From contig NC_092573.1 in the NCBI RefSeq assembly GCF_037975245.1, positions 924,001 to 988,000 of the forward strand: 64,000 bases of DNA, read 5' to 3'. Of the stretch, positions 61,788-64,000 are shown piece by piece. Under the pieces are notes generated by a model. The model did not search any database. It was not told the origin of the DNA and saw only the letters and a list, made by a program, of their open reading frames with translations. This DNA comes from Apostichopus japonicus. Its lineage: Eukaryota; Echinodermata; Holothuroidea; Aspidochirotida; Stichopodidae. Both the position numbers and the translations under genes were made by a program. Numbering within the stretch: the stretch's first letter is position 1; the number at the start of each line of letters is the position of its first letter.

Positions 61788-64000
61788 GAGAAGGGAAGAG
61801 CTTGTAGGCTGAATTTTAAATTAAAAATGTTTGGACTTTCATAAAATATGAGATTTATACGTTTCTTTGTGGACTTTATCAGTTACCGAGTGTTATTTAG
61901 ACGGATTTTATTTAGACGGATTATTTAGAAGGATTTCCTTCCATAGTTAACTTTTTATTCTGAATATGGATATATATATATACATATATTTATACCTTAG
62001 GATGCTACTGCAAATGAAAGTTACAAGGGTCTTTCTTCGTTCAGCATAAATATGAGAGATTATGACTCCAAGAATATTACTCAAGTAGTTAGCTGTTAGT
62101 TCACTCGTTGCCATGGTTTTCTTACATTTTAATTTGTTTAGTTTTAGCTGCCCTGAATGATTTGGTACCACAGAGGTATTATAATTGTAAGCACAAAGAT
62201 GGGCTGTGTTCTCAATTCAGGGATTTAATTGTGTTGGCTTTATGCAGATATGTAAGATAGCATTTTTATATGAATATTTACATGTACATTACTGCTGAAA
62301 AATCAATACCTGAATTTGTAGCTTGTCGTTTGATAACAAGAATATAAACTACAGGAAATAGTGATCCACATGAGCGAGAGAGAGATCTAACTAGATTGAC
62401 GGTTATTCTTATTGATGAATCCATGATGCCGTGGGAAAGACAAGTATCACCTCTTTGAGATGGTTTACTCCACTATTAGTACGAGCAATTTCCCAATTTA
62501 ATCATATCACACTCGTGGTGTGCATTGAACTCCTTACGTTGCTTTGCATGGCATTTATGCAATGTGAGTTTTATTAAATTTTTGAGTTCTAAATCATTTT
62601 CTAGTTTGAAATGATTAATTGATAAAAATTATTCATGTTTTGCAGTTGAAATATTTCCTATTACTCTCACACATCTCAGCATCTTGAACTCATTGCTATA
62701 TCATATCCCACTTTGTGCAATGCTTAGAAGGTTTCAAATATACCAAGTATTACATGATTTTGAAATTCATGTCCTTGCTTCCCTGTGTCCTTGCATCAGG
62801 TTGTCTCTTGAGAGAAAGTCATCTTTATCTCCCATCTTTTATTGGTTTCAATAAATTGTTGGTTACCAAAAGCTGTAACTTCTAAAACGTGTAATTATTT
62901 CAACGATTCGGATACGAACAAGTTCTCAGACACTAGTGGTTAGGATTGAATAGAATAAGTTCTTGCTAATTAAAGCTTTTCTTCAATTTTTTGGACAAAT
63001 TTTGGAGATAGTGCCTTGTTTAATTTATTGCAATCTTATTTTTTAGTAACATTTGGTAGGTTTTTGTAAAAAACATGAGAAGTTGAATTATCTTTGTAGA
63101 TACAGATATGATCGGACCAGTGATATGTACAATCCACGAAAGAAAGCTTTTCTGATATAGAAACAAAGAAAGCTAAGATGAGAAAAATTTTAATTTATTG
63201 CTTTAGAAAAAACAATTAACAGTGCTGACTCAAGGAAGAATGAATACAAACAATTACCAATTATTAAATCTTATATTAAGACAATCCAAATATTTAAAAC
63301 CTTTATTCACCTGATATTTTTTAACTATATCACACCCTCACCCATCAAAGAAATACAATGCCATCAGCCATTTTAAGCCGCATTGACAGTTATTGAATTG
63401 TAGCATATATTTAAAAAAAAAAGAAAAAAAGAAGCTCCCTACAATAGATTTTCATTTCTGAAGGAAAAACTATTTAGCGTTATGAAAACTGAGATAGTTC
63501 TGTAGCCATTTCCACAAAAAATATGGCTCAAAAGCAACAACTTTTTCTCATTTTGATCAAATCTAATATGTTTGATGATATATTAAGTATTAAAATCAAC
63601 AGAAAACTGGGGAATTGTAAACAAATTGATATATATATATTGTAAAGACATTTCAGGACAAATTACCACAGGAATTAAAACCCTCTACCTAGACCTGTAT
63701 TCTGGTTGGCATTCCTTTCTAGCCAAAATATTCTTAGTTCTTTCAAAGTGTGAAATAATGGTCAAATTACCAACAACCACCAAACTTCTCTGTATAAAAT
63801 GCAAGTAACACTTCAGAGAGAATTGAGCCCTTCCATCTTAGTTTTAATTAGATGTAAAACATTTGTTTCACAATGTCAAATGAAAGAAATCTTTCAACTA
63901 AAATAAGCTTTAAGGGAAATCAATGTAAACGTGAACAAATTTATACATTTTTTAGGTACTGTTTTGATAGTAGTTTGCTCAATTAATACATGGAAAAAAA
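61788..64000. other. IDH3A 3' flank, no further gene seen
   Basis: AT-rich sequence without recognisable coding exons on either strand. The IDH3A 3' UTR should occupy the first part. AATAAA at 62850-62855 is a candidate polyadenylation signal about 1.06 kb after the stop. Short TA runs occur at 61971-61981 and 63630-63641. Confidence 0.6.
62850..62855 (+). terminator. Possible polyadenylation signal for IDH3A
   Basis: AATAAA is followed by TTGTTGGTT, a GT-rich element of the kind found downstream of cleavage sites. There is no transcript evidence. Confidence 0.4.

Overview
This window is nuclear DNA from an invertebrate animal. It is AT-rich, with small exons in long introns, GT-AG splice sites, many microsatellites and minisatellites, and several small DNA transposons. 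The four genes match their vertebrate counterparts closely, and the IDH3A product is also very close to the insect form. Together with the repeat landscape this suggests an invertebrate deuterostome, perhaps an echinoderm such as a sea cucumber. The phylum is inference; the sequence alone does not prove it. No prokaryotic operon, CRISPR array, rRNA gene or intact tRNA gene was found.

Layout. (1) 668-17403, minus strand: 5' part of SCAPER, 19 coding exons, running off the left edge before the C-terminal region. (2) 17404-20441: a divergent intergenic region that should hold the SCAPER and TM6SF promoters, plus a TIR element. (3) 20442-34956, plus strand: a complete 8-exon TM6SF1/TM6SF2-type gene (382 aa). 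(4) 34957-44135: intergenic, with microsatellites, a tRNA-like repeat, a transposase relic and a SINE split by a 1-kb transposon. (5) 44136-49198, plus strand: PRRC1, seven coding exons (353 aa), with a probable untranslated exon upstream. (6) 49199-54300: tandem-repeat-rich intergenic DNA. (7) 54301-61787, plus strand: IDH3A, eleven exons (359 aa), complete if the proposed first exon is right. (8) 61788-64000: its 3' flank. All exon models were built by hand: each joins in frame across canonical splice sites and gives a protein collinear with the remembered human family member.

The genes do not form a pathway. IDH3A is a mitochondrial TCA-cycle subunit. TM6SF, SCAPER and PRRC1 all concern the ER or early secretory system. 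From memory, human SCAPER, IDH3A and TM6SF1 all lie on 15q24-q25, so the window probably keeps part of an ancient linkage group, with PRRC1 (human chromosome 5) as the outlier.

The most interesting observations are: a duplicated, phase-compatible exon pair in SCAPER that could be mutually exclusive; a tandem array in the last TM6SF intron that repeats the exon 7 acceptor; a palindromic element built around a tRNA-like sequence; a hammerhead-like motif in a dispersed repeat; and several well-delimited non-autonomous transposons with clear target-site duplications. I saw no convincing evidence of a wholly new multi-gene system.
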